Of a stretch of DNA of 64,000 nt, positions 27,932-35,638 are shown one piece after another. Numbering within the stretch: position 1 is the stretch's first letter; every line of letters starts with the position of its first letter. This DNA comes from Ruminococcaceae bacterium UBA7127 (GTDB lineage Bacteria > Bacillota > Clostridia > Oscillospirales > Acutalibacteraceae). The translations under genes were made by a program, and so were the position numbers. Under the pieces are notes generated by a model that saw only the letters and a program-made list of their open reading frames with translations, ran no database searches and was not told the origin of the DNA. Location: assembly GCA_002493005.1 (NCBI GenBank), contig DKXL01000003.1, positions 31,029-95,028 on the forward strand, written 5' to 3'.

Positions 27932-28670
27932 TATGTACACCTCCCTGCGCTCTATGACGGCAATCGTCACAAGGACAATCACTTAAAATGAACTTTTTGC
28001 CGACATCTGAATGCAAATATTGGTGAGCAGTTCCGTAAAAATAGTTATTACGTGAAAGATGTAATATCTTTGTGGCATTGCTGACAGCTGAATTCACATC
28101 ATGAGAAACCATTATAATTGTTATGCCGTTTTTGTTTAAATCCTTAATAAGGGCATACATATCGGCTGTAGCCATAGGGTCAAGACCTGTGACAGGTTCA
28201 TCAAGAATAAGCAGCTTTTGAGTTGCACAAAGCGCACGTGCAAGCATTACCCTTTGGCGTTGTCCCCCTGAAAGCTCACGAAAACATTTTTTTCCAAGGT
28301 CATAAATACCTGTAAGCTTCATATTATCGGCAGCCATTTCTTTTTGTTGTTTTGAATAAAACATTGTACATCTTTTGTTTAGACAGCCTGACAGTACAAC
28401 TTCACTGACAGAAGCAGGAAAATCCTGCTGAATTATTGTCTGCTGCGGAAGATATCCGATTTCTCGCTGTTTAAGACCGTCACCGAAGCTTATGCTGCCT
28501 GCTGTGGGCTGAAGAAGTCCAAGCAAACACTTCATTAGAGTTGTTTTTCCGGAACCGTTTTCACCTACAATACAGATATAATCGCCCTCGTTGACTGTAA
28601 GATTAAGTTTTGAGAGTACCGTTTTGCCCTCATAACCCATAGAGGCATTTTTAATTGTAATCAGAGCCAT
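27924..28670 (-). CDS. znuC: Zinc/manganese ABC transporter ATPase (ZnuC-like)
   Basis: The 248-aa protein has the Walker A GENGSGKTT (36-44), the Q-loop in GYLPQQ, the signature ELSGGQRQRVMLARAL and the Walker B LLILDEPVTGLD. Unusually, its C-terminus ends in a Cys/His-rich tail (DCPCDDCRHRAQGGVHNV) that could bind metal and sense supply. It shares base 28670 with the end of znuA. Confidence 0.93.
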   Translation of the reverse strand: MALITIKNASMGYEGKTVLSKLNLTVNEGDYICIVGENGSGKTTLMKCLLGLLQPTAGSISFGDGLKQREIGYLPQQTIIQQDFPASVSEVVLSGCLNKRCTMFYSKQQKEMAADNMKLTGIYDLGKKCFRELSGGQRQRVMLARALCATQKLLILDEPVTGLDPMATADMYALIKDLNKNGITIIMVSHDVNSAVSNATKILHLSRNNYFYGTAHQYLHSDVGKKFILSDCPCDDCRHRAQGGVHNV

Positions 28671-29602
28671 CAGTAAAGTGCCTCCTTTAAAGCATTTAAG
28701 TTTTGTTTCATTAAAGAAATATATGTTACTCCATCAGCAAATTCATCTTTTGTTACGTTGTGACAGGAAGAAAACTGCAAGGTTGTTGCATCTGAATCCT
28801 CAGAGATAATCTGTGCAATCTTTCCGTTAGAAAATTCAAGATAGAATACAACTGGTATTTTTTCAGCACGCACATAGTCAATAAGTCTGGATACTATTGC
28901 AATACTTGGTTCGGTTTCGCTGCTGCAGCCCGGAAACGCACATTCGTAATCAAGATTATAATCATTAACAAAATACAAAAAAGGAAACCTGTCGCCGAAT
29001 ACCATTACTTTACGCTTTGCATCTTTGACGGTATCGGAAAACTTATGGTCAAGCTCAGCAAGCTTAGAAATATATTGGTCACGGTTTTGCTCGTATACTG
29101 ATTTATTATTTGCATCTATTCTGCAAACTTCCTCGGTTATTCCTCTGACAATTTTTTGAGCATTGCGAAGTGAAGTCCAGATATGTTCGTCAGGCTCATC
29201 ACCCTCGGTATGTTCGGGCGTTCTCTCGTTGAGAACATCAACATAATCCATCATTTTTAAAACAGTCAAATTTTTATTCTCTATTGACTCAAGCACACCC
29301 TCTACCCACTCGTCACTTTCGCCGCCGTTGTATATAAAAACGTCGCAATTTTCGATTGCAACAATATCTGACGGAGACGGCTCATAGCTGTGCGGCTCAC
29401 TTCCCGGAGATAAAAGCAGCTTTATCTCAGCCTTGTCTGCGGTTATATTACGAACAAAATCGTAGTACGGAAAAATCGTTGTCACAATTTTAAGCTTATC
29501 ATTAGAAGTAAATGAGTTGGAGTACTGAGAGTTACAACCTGAAAGTACAAGCAAAGGCACTATACAAACAAATGCCAAAAATAATGATAAAAATTTCTTC
29601 AT
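28670..29602 (-). CDS. znuA: Metal-binding lipoprotein of the znuABC system (ZnuA/AdcA-like)
   Basis: The 310-aa protein has a lipoprotein signal peptide ending LVLSGC near residue 23, and the cluster A-1 (TroA) features PGSEPHSYEPSPSDI and DEHIWTSLRNAQKI that supply metal-binding histidines, with a later ECAFPGCSSETEPS loop. The long His-rich loop typical of high-affinity zinc proteins is only a short acidic stretch (EHTEGDEPDEH), so Zn versus Mn cannot be settled. Its leader carries a structured region described separately. Confidence 0.9.
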   Translation of the reverse strand: MKKFLSLFLAFVCIVPLLVLSGCNSQYSNSFTSNDKLKIVTTIFPYYDFVRNITADKAEIKLLLSPGSEPHSYEPSPSDIVAIENCDVFIYNGGESDEWVEGVLESIENKNLTVLKMMDYVDVLNERTPEHTEGDEPDEHIWTSLRNAQKIVRGITEEVCRIDANNKSVYEQNRDQYISKLAELDHKFSDTVKDAKRKVMVFGDRFPFLYFVNDYNLDYECAFPGCSSETEPSIAIVSRLIDYVRAEKIPVVFYLEFSNGKIAQIISEDSDATTLQFSSCHNVTKDEFADGVTYISLMKQNLNALKEALY

Positions 29603-29658
29603 ATTCGCTCCAGTTTATACTAATTTCTAATTAAAAGAACAATATCTATATAGCTATA

Positions 29659-29742
29659 GCAAATTTCCGCCACACTTCATAAGCTGTCCTCGAAAGGCAT
29701 CAGCCTTTCTGCGGAATATTATTCGTTTGACAGATAATTTGC
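29659..29742 (-). ncRNA. Predicted structured leader of znuA (possible riboswitch or regulatory RNA)
   Basis: Read on the minus strand, four helices nest in 84 bases. P0 pairs GCAAATT (29736-29742) with AATTTGC (29659-29665); P1 pairs TTCCGC (29711-29716) with GCGGAA (29665-29670); P2 is a hairpin GAAAGGC-TGAT-GCCTTTC (29692-29709); and CTGTC (29729-29733) can pair with GACAG (29684-29688) across P1 as a pseudoknot. I do not recognise a known riboswitch class. The start of znuA is 57 bases downstream. Confidence 0.4.
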
Positions 29743-29760
29743 GCACATATTTATTTGCAC

Positions 29761-29789
29761 TTTTAATTAGAGATTAGCACTAATGACAA
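29761..29789 (-). promoter_or_regulatory. Predicted znuA promoter with internal palindrome
   Basis: On the minus strand TTGTCA (29784-29789) lies 18 bp from TAAAAG. Between them is the 12-bp palindrome ATTAGTGCTAAT (29772-29783), a plausible operator for a Fur-family metal repressor such as Zur. The -10 box is weak and the operator does not match the Bacillus Zur consensus closely. Confidence 0.35.
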
Positions 29790-29804
29790 TAAATAATTTG
29801 ATAT

Positions 29805-29845
29805 AAAAGGGGGCTGCACTGAGTATATTCAAATGCAACCCCTAA
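29805..29845 (-). terminator. Terminator behind secF
   Basis: On the minus strand GGGGTTGCA (29834-29842) pairs with TGCAGCCCC (29810-29818) with one G-U pair and is followed by CTTTT. It lies 36 bases after the secF stop. Confidence 0.75.
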
Positions 29846-29877
29846 TTTATTTTTGCAATTTTTATAAATTACTTTAC

Positions 29878-30876
29878 TTACTTCTTAGACTTCTTGTGTC
29901 TTTGCCACATTACCCAAAGAGGACCTGCAATGCAAATTGATGAATAACAACCTGATACGATACCGATAATCATCGGAAGTGCAAATCCCTGTACAGAAGA
30001 AATGTTGAATACAGTTGCAACTGCATAAACTACAATAATGGCAGAGAGAGTAGTGATTGAAGTCATAATTGTTCTCTTGATTGTCTTGGTGCAGCTGAGG
30101 TTAAATACATCACCTACATCAGCTTTGCTTCCGACAAGCTTTCTCTCTTCACGAACACGGTCGTAAATAACGATTGTATCGTTAAGCGAGTAACCGAGAA
30201 TCATAAGAACGACAGCGATAAAGCTTGAATCAATTGGCATTTGGAAGATTACATACATAAAGTAAATCATAGCCACATCGTGGAACAATGCAACCAATGC
30301 CATTACACCGGCTGAAAGACCGCCAATCTTCTTAAATCTGATAGTTACATAAAGCACCATCAAAACACTTGCGATTGCAACGGCGCATAAGCACTTGAGC
30401 AGGAAGCTGAATCCCATTGACGGGTCAACTGAACTTGACTCAAGACAAATAAAGTTGTTATCAGGATACTGCTTTTGAAGATCTCTTTCAAGATTCTGCT
30501 GAATTTCAGTTTCAATGGAATTATTGCCTGAGAACTGAACCGATACAGTCTTGCCTGAGTTGCCCATAAGACTTTCGGAATAATTAGTTGAAACCTTATC
30601 CGTTGTTTTATTCTGAATAAAGTTGCTGAGCTCATTCTGGTCGATATTGCCTGTGTAACTAAACTTGATTGAAGCACCGCCTGAGAACTGAATATCAAGG
30701 GTTGTGCCAAAAATGAAGTTACATATAATACCAATTATGATAATTGATATTGAAACAGCAAAAAAGATTTTCTTTTTGCCGACAAAATCAATAATTCTTT
30801 TGCCGCCGTTGTGCTTAGCACTGATTTCTTCAACGGTCATTTTTGAGCTTGCATTAGTCTGAACATCATTTTTCAT
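29878..30876 (-). CDS. secF: Protein translocase subunit SecF
   Basis: This protein has six membrane helices, a periplasmic loop after the first, and the SecF/RND motifs GYSLNDTIVIYDRVRE and the C-terminal TSITTLSAIIVVY. With SecD it uses ion-motive force to pull secreted proteins across the membrane. The ATG at 30876 (332 aa, GGAGG upstream) overlaps the secD end by 11 bp; codons further upstream lie in secD and are out of family. Confidence 0.94.
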   Translation of the reverse strand: MKNDVQTNASSKMTVEEISAKHNGGKRIIDFVGKKKIFFAVSISIIIIGIICNFIFGTTLDIQFSGGASIKFSYTGNIDQNELSNFIQNKTTDKVSTNYSESLMGNSGKTVSVQFSGNNSIETEIQQNLERDLQKQYPDNNFICLESSSVDPSMGFSFLLKCLCAVAIASVLMVLYVTIRFKKIGGLSAGVMALVALFHDVAMIYFMYVIFQMPIDSSFIAVVLMILGYSLNDTIVIYDRVREERKLVGSKADVGDVFNLSCTKTIKRTIMTSITTLSAIIVVYAVATVFNISSVQGFALPMIIGIVSGCYSSICIAGPLWVMWQRHKKSKK

Positions 30877-32290
30877 TCTTAGCACCTCCAAACAACCATT
30901 TTTTACGTAAGAACTTAAATCCGGCAACACTTCTTAACATAAGACGAGTGAAGAATACACCCATAATAAAGTTAGCAATTACACCAACGAGCAAAGTAAA
31001 GCCGAATGAGTAGATTGTACCTGTTGTGGACTCACCAAAGATAATCGAAAGAATATTTGAAGGACCAAATACAAGCATAAGAATAATTGATACTATAATA
31101 ACTGTCATATTACCATCGACAATAGCAGAAAGCGAGTTCTTTGTACCACGTTCAAGCGCACCGTCAAGAGTTCTTCCAGCCTTGATTTCTTCCTTGATAC
31201 GCTCAGCTGTGATAATATTACAGTCAACGCCCATACCAATTGAAAGAATAAGACCGGCAATACCCGGAAGCGTCATTGTAAATGACGGAATTACTGTAAA
31301 GTAGCCTGAAACAGCTGCGATTGCAAGTCCCATCTGACCCAAAAGAGAAATAACAGCAATAAAGCCGGGCAAACGATAGAAAATAATCATAACAATAGCG
31401 ATGATTATAAATGCGATAACAGCCGCATAACCCATTGCTACAAGTGAATTTTCACCAAGTGTAGCGCTGATTACACCGTAATTTGATGTTTCAAGCTGGA
31501 ACGGCAATGCACCTGCTGTAATTTTATTAGCGAGGTCAGTCGCCTCTTCAGCGGTAAAGTCACCTTCAATCTGTGCTTTACCGTCAGTTATAGGCTCATT
31601 AACCTTTGGATATGAAATCATAATATCGTCCATCCAAATTGAAATTGTCTGACCTGAATACTGCGTTGTGATTTCACCAAATTTTTCTTTACCGTTCTTT
31701 TCACCACTGTCTTTAAGTGTAAGGCTAACGGCATACTGACGTTTGCCTGTTGTTTCGTCCTGATAATAAACAGGTTCAGCTTTTTCTATGTAAGAACCAT
31801 CCATTAGTATTGTTTCGGTTTCACCGGTTGGCGTCTTCTGTACAATACTGCCGTCGGAACCTATGTCAGTTGTAGCATAGCTGTTGCCCGGACGGAATGT
31901 AAGCTGGGCTGTAGATGAAATCTCGTTAATAGCTTCAACAGCGTTCTGAGAATCGTCGTCTGATTTCCATGGGAAACGAACAATAATTCTGTCGCTGCCC
32001 TTATCAGCGTACAACTCATAATCTGTGATACCGTTTGAAACCATTCTTGTTTCGATAATAGCTTTAGCAGAATCTAACTGCTCATCAGTTGCGTTGTAGT
32101 TGTTAGCAGGCTTAAATGTCGCCTCAACACCGCCTCTGATGTCTATTCCCCATCGTATGTCATTAACGCCCTTGACTACTGTGTTTTTGATATCACCGTT
32201 GTAATATGATACTCCAAAAAGTGCAGTAAAGGAAAAGGCGAGAATCAACAAAGCTACGACAAAGAATACAGGCTTTGGAACTCTTTTCAT
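30866..32290 (-). CDS. secD: Protein translocase subunit SecD
   Basis: The 474-aa protein has the N-terminal membrane anchor, the P1 head domain that begins DIRWGIDIRGGVEATF, and the RND-type membrane half with PGIAGLILSIGMGVDCNIITAERIKEE near residue 340. It is encoded just before secF and, like secF, is transcribed from the strong promoter at 32392-32420. Confidence 0.95.
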   Translation of the reverse strand: MKRVPKPVFFVVALLILAFSFTALFGVSYYNGDIKNTVVKGVNDIRWGIDIRGGVEATFKPANNYNATDEQLDSAKAIIETRMVSNGITDYELYADKGSDRIIVRFPWKSDDDSQNAVEAINEISSTAQLTFRPGNSYATTDIGSDGSIVQKTPTGETETILMDGSYIEKAEPVYYQDETTGKRQYAVSLTLKDSGEKNGKEKFGEITTQYSGQTISIWMDDIMISYPKVNEPITDGKAQIEGDFTAEEATDLANKITAGALPFQLETSNYGVISATLGENSLVAMGYAAVIAFIIIAIVMIIFYRLPGFIAVISLLGQMGLAIAAVSGYFTVIPSFTMTLPGIAGLILSIGMGVDCNIITAERIKEEIKAGRTLDGALERGTKNSLSAIVDGNMTVIIVSIILMLVFGPSNILSIIFGESTTGTIYSFGFTLLVGVIANFIMGVFFTRLMLRSVAGFKFLRKKWLFGGAKNEK

Positions 32291-32349
32291 GCCTTTGAAA
32301 CCTCCGTGAATAAATTGTCCGCAGTTTCTGATTTTTGCATAAGTACAAA

Positions 32350-32394
32350 AATAACTCTGTTACGAACCGAAACTATGGACATAACAGAGTTATT
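32350..32394 (-). other. 5' hairpin in the secDF leader
   Basis: A perfect 13-bp inverted repeat (32350-32362 with 32382-32394, AATAACTCTGTTA and its complement) lies just inside the predicted transcript start. On the minus strand the second arm is followed by TTTTTG, so the hairpin may act as an attenuator or as a 5' stabiliser. No open reading frame is encoded between it and secD. Confidence 0.55.
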
Positions 32395-32420
32395 ATACGT
32401 TTTTTTTGCAAAAATGTCAA
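32392..32420 (-). promoter_or_regulatory. Consensus sigma-A promoter for secDF
   Basis: On the minus strand TTGACA (32415-32420), a 17-bp spacer and TATAAT (32392-32397) match the sigma-A consensus at all 12 positions. The -10 box overlaps one arm of the leader hairpin. The rest of the 290-bp gap between secD and the aminotransferase is AT-rich and shows no gene. Confidence 0.85.
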
Positions 32421-32580
32421 TGGAAAAGGAAATAATTAATAAAAAAATAATTAAAATAATCAAATTTTACATCTTAATGTAATAAATATTTTCTATCTTG
32501 ACATAATTTTATAAACTACTGCTAATAAAATACGGCGTAAAACCGTGCATATTCAAAGCAGTTTACTCTAAAGGCTAAAA

Positions 32581-33858
32581 TTATTTCAGTAACTTTTCGC
32601 AAGCAGCAAGTTTTGTACAAATACAAAATACATCCATTGCTGTTTTAAGCTCATCATTAGGCGGAAATGTCGGTGCTATACGAATATTAGAGTCGTGAGG
32701 GTCGTTGCCAAGCGGATAAGTAGCTCCTGCACCTGTAAGCACGACACCTGCCTCTTTGCAGAGGGCAACTACACGTTTAGCTGTGCCGTCAAGCACATCA
32801 ACGCTTACAAAGTATCCGCCGTTTGGATTTGTCCAGGTTACTACACCCGTGTCGCTAAGCTGAGTGTTAAGGGCATCAAGCACAATATCAAACTTAGGTT
32901 TCAAAACCGCTTTATGCTTTTGCATATGATCAAGCATACCGTTGTAATCCTTGAAAAACAGTACATGACGGAGCATATTGAGCTTATCATAGCTGATAAC
33001 CTGATAGTTATATCTTTCTTTAAATACCTTCATATTATTCTCTGAAGCTGCCATTGCAGCTACGCCTGAGCCCGGAAAAGTAATCTTTGAGGTTGAGCAG
33101 AAAAGGATCGGTAAATCCTCGTTGCCTGTCTTTTTACACTCATCCATAATATTTAAAAGTTCATCGGGAGTATCGTTGATTTCGTGAATACAATAAGCAT
33201 TATCCCATATGATTCTAAAATCCTTTGCAGCAGGCTTGAGAGTCGCAAAGCGCTTTACGGTTTCATCACTGTATGTGATTCCCTGCGGATTAGAATACTT
33301 TGGCACACACCAAATACCTTTAATCGAGTCATCCTCAGATACAAGCTTTTCTACCATATCCATATCGGGACCGTTTTCGCTCATTGGAATCGGAATCATT
33401 TCAAATCCATAATATTCAGTGATACTGAAATGACGGTCATATCCGGGAACCGGGCACAAAAACTTTCTGTTCTTAACCTCATACCAAGGCTTGCAACCGT
33501 CTGTTATACTTGCAGTCATCATACAGGAGATTGTATCAAACATCATATTAAGGCTTGAGCATCCGCCAACCATAACCAGATCGGAATCAACACCCAAAAC
33601 TTCACCGAATAATTTTTTACATTCGCTGATACCGTCAAGCAATCCATAATTACGGCAATCTATTCCGTCATCACCGACAAATGCTGAGCTGCTGTTAAGT
33701 ACATCAAGCATAGGAAGCGAAAGGTCAAGCTGTTCCTTGCCCGGCTTGCCGCGAGCCATATTAAGACTCAGTCCCATACCTTTAATGTTTTCAAATCGCA
33801 TTAAAAGGTTCTTATATTCTTTTTCAAGATATTCCCTATTACAATCACTATACCTCAT
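32581..33858 (-). CDS. Aminotransferase of the AspT family (type Ib-like aspartate aminotransferase)
   Basis: The 425-aa protein is a fold-type I PLP enzyme. Its N-terminal LSLNMARGKPGKEQLDLS and the lysine motif FCSTSKITFPGSGVAAMA (probable Schiff-base Lys in STSK) match the subgroup represented by the AspT aspartate aminotransferase. NPNGGYFVSVD and IRIAPTFPPNDE near the C-terminus are also typical. It likely interconverts aspartate and oxaloacetate, but substrate is inferred. No neighbouring gene shares its pathway. Confidence 0.85.
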   Translation of the reverse strand: MRYSDCNREYLEKEYKNLLMRFENIKGMGLSLNMARGKPGKEQLDLSLPMLDVLNSSSAFVGDDGIDCRNYGLLDGISECKKLFGEVLGVDSDLVMVGGCSSLNMMFDTISCMMTASITDGCKPWYEVKNRKFLCPVPGYDRHFSITEYYGFEMIPIPMSENGPDMDMVEKLVSEDDSIKGIWCVPKYSNPQGITYSDETVKRFATLKPAAKDFRIIWDNAYCIHEINDTPDELLNIMDECKKTGNEDLPILFCSTSKITFPGSGVAAMAASENNMKVFKERYNYQVISYDKLNMLRHVLFFKDYNGMLDHMQKHKAVLKPKFDIVLDALNTQLSDTGVVTWTNPNGGYFVSVDVLDGTAKRVVALCKEAGVVLTGAGATYPLGNDPHDSNIRIAPTFPPNDELKTAMDVFCICTKLAACEKLLK

Positions 33859-33911
33859 TTTGCTGACTCCTTAATTCAAAATTGCAAAACATTCTTTTTA
33901 CTACCAGTATA

Positions 33912-33940
33912 TTCTACAATATCAAAAAGGAAAATGCAAG
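33912..33940 (-). promoter_or_regulatory. Tentative promoter for the aminotransferase
   Basis: On the minus strand a weak TTGCAT lies 17 bp before TAGAAT. The -35 half lies in the arm of a hairpin (AAAATGCAAG at 33931-33940 with CTTGCATTTT at 33955-33964). Confidence 0.3.
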
Positions 33941-33973
33941 ATGTTTTTCGATTTCTTGCATTTTGGGGTTCAC

Positions 33974-34024
33974 AAAAAAAGACAGACTTGCCAACATCTT
34001 TTTGTATAATGTAAGCAAGTCTGT
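33974..34024 (-). terminator. Terminator behind the tyrosine-kinase gene
   Basis: On the minus strand ACAGACTTGC (34015-34024) pairs with GCAAGTCTGT (33982-33991), followed by CTTTTTTTG. It closes the two-gene kinase operon 17 bases after its last stop. Confidence 0.8.
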
Positions 34025-34040
34025 AATATTTTGTGCTTTT

Positions 34041-34757
34041 TTAATAATATTGATAATAGTAATATCCCTTTTTGCGGCGTTTTGAATCGTAAGAACATCC
34101 AACCTCAAGCAAACCTATCGCCTTACTGTCAGCAAGCTTTATGCTGTCAAGCAGTTTTTGCAAATCGCCGTGGGTTGTTGAACGCTCACGAACAACAACA
34201 ACAAATCCTGCAATCAAATCCTTAAGCAATAAAGCATCGGCAACAACACCTATCGGAGGGGTATCAAATATAATGTAATCATACTCATCCTGAAGCCTTT
34301 TTACAAGGTCAATAAAAGTGGTACTGCACATAAGCTCAGAAGGGTTTGGCGGAATAGTGCCGGATGTCAGAATATCAAGATTTGTCAAAACATTGTGTTT
34401 TACCGCATCATCAAAACTAACCATATTACCTATTATGTTGGACAGTCCCTGAGAATTGTCAACCTTAAATATGTTGTGCACATTAGGACGGCGCAAGTCA
34501 GAGTCAATCAGCAAAACACGTTTTTCCATCTTTGAAAATGAAATCGCAAGGTTTGCCGAAACCGTACTTTTTCCCTCTCCCTTTGAATAACTTGTTACTG
34601 CAAAAATCTTTTTGTGGGCAGCAGAAAGCGAAAACATAATATTGGTTCTCGCAACCTTGTATGACTCAACAATAGCAAATTTACTCTTGTCTGACAGTGA
34701 CATTGTTGTGCCTTGCTTCTTTTTATCTTTTTTATTTCCAAAAAGTTTGTTGCTCAT
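34041..34757 (-). CDS. Bacterial tyrosine kinase of exopolysaccharide synthesis (CpsD/YwqD type)
   Basis: This 238-aa cytosolic BY-kinase has Walker A SKGEGKST (58-65), Walker A' LLIDSDLRRP (about 86-95) and Walker B YIIFDTPPIG, and ends in a tyrosine cluster (YYYYQYY, last seven residues) that is the autophosphorylation site in CpsD and YwqD. It requires a membrane activator, encoded immediately upstream. No polymer-assembly genes lie within 15 kb, so the regulated capsule locus must be elsewhere. Confidence 0.92.
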   Translation of the reverse strand: MSNKLFGNKKDKKKQGTTMSLSDKSKFAIVESYKVARTNIMFSLSAAHKKIFAVTSYSKGEGKSTVSANLAISFSKMEKRVLLIDSDLRRPNVHNIFKVDNSQGLSNIIGNMVSFDDAVKHNVLTNLDILTSGTIPPNPSELMCSTTFIDLVKRLQDEYDYIIFDTPPIGVVADALLLKDLIAGFVVVVRERSTTHGDLQKLLDSIKLADSKAIGLLEVGCSYDSKRRKKGYYYYQYY

Positions 34758-34765
34758 AATGTCAC

Positions 34766-35434
34766 CTACCCTTGGTTTTCAAAATCAGGAATTTCAGCAA
34801 ATACCGGAATTCCATACATTTCCTGAATGTCGTCATCAGCCTTAATTGTTGAATCAATCAACTCAAGCAGAATTGAAATAATGCAGGATGCAAGTAAGCC
34901 GATTACAATGCCGATAAATGTATTTTTTAAGTTACTCGGAGAATAAGGAACAGAAGGCACCTGAGCCTGTCGTATGGAGCCGACACGGCCATACATAAAA
35001 CGCTCCTTAAATACATCGTCTGCCTTATCAGCAAGCTGATTTGCAACATTTGCACACTTTTGAGGGTCTGTACCGTCAACTGAGAATTTTATAAAGAATG
35101 TATCTTCTTCCACAGTAACATTAACATAACAGCCGTCATAAAGAGATGTCATTTCATCAGAATTTTTGAACAGTGTAACACATATACTTGCCAGTGAAGA
35201 AGACGCGCTGATATCAGAAGAATACATCTTGTCGTTTTGTTCATTGATACTACCGTTTTTGGTGTTACCGTAGTTCTGAACATAAACCATTGAAGATGTG
35301 CTGTATCTTGGCGTAATGATAAATTTTGAATACATAAAAAACAAAAGTCCCATAACTACAGTAGCAAGAATAATAAATTTGACCCTGTGCAAAAGGATGC
35401 TTATTATTTTTTGGACAGTAACATTCCTCGCCAT
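34766..35434 (-). CDS. Tyrosine kinase activator / chain-length determinant (CapA/YwqC/Wzz type)
   Basis: The 222-aa protein has two membrane helices (near residues 17-37 and 165-190) flanking an extracytoplasmic domain, and the Pro-rich APVPSVPYSPSNLKN segment before the second helix that marks the Wzz family. Its cytosolic tail activates the BY-kinase. The start has AAGGAG upstream. The kinase begins 8 bp after its stop. Confidence 0.9.
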   Translation of the reverse strand: MARNVTVQKIISILLHRVKFIILATVVMGLLFFMYSKFIITPRYSTSSMVYVQNYGNTKNGSINEQNDKMYSSDISASSSLASICVTLFKNSDEMTSLYDGCYVNVTVEEDTFFIKFSVDGTDPQKCANVANQLADKADDVFKERFMYGRVGSIRQAQVPSVPYSPSNLKNTFIGIVIGLLASCIISILLELIDSTIKADDDIQEMYGIPVFAEIPDFENQG

Positions 35435-35526
35435 ATTCCTTCTCCTTTACACTTTTGACATTATATGTAAAAAGCAATATTAAATACTTATACATTTAAA
35501 TTATTATATAATACAAACTGGCGTTA

Positions 35527-35547
35527 ATAATTCGTTTATCGAATTAT
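35527..35547. promoter_or_regulatory. Palindrome upstream of the tyrosine-kinase operon
   Basis: An 8-bp perfect inverted repeat, ATAATTCG and CGAATTAT around a 5-bp centre, lies about 90 bp before the first kinase-operon gene. The size fits an operator of a dimeric repressor. No U-tract follows, so it is not a terminator. The factor is unknown. Confidence 0.3.
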
Positions 35548-35564
35548 CGCTAAAATACTTAAAA

Positions 35565-35598
35565 TGAAAATGCAGGAAGTCAAAACAGACCTCCTGCA
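35565..35598 (-). terminator. Terminator behind oadB
   Basis: On the minus strand TGCAGGAGGTC (35588-35598) pairs with GACTTCCTGCA (35571-35581), with one G-U pair, and is followed by TTTTCATTTT. Confidence 0.7.
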
Positions 35599-35638
35599 AA
35601 ATTCAAATCGAAACAATCCGATAATTAAGTTTTATATT

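Noticed and set aside
28671..29602. His-rich zinc-specific loop in ZnuA
   Set aside because: Only a short acidic stretch with one or two His is present, so specificity is left open.
33931..33964. Second hairpin (AAAATGCAAG) as a certain terminator
   Set aside because: The U-run is interrupted and a good terminator already lies just before it; it may equally be an operator for the aminotransferase gene.
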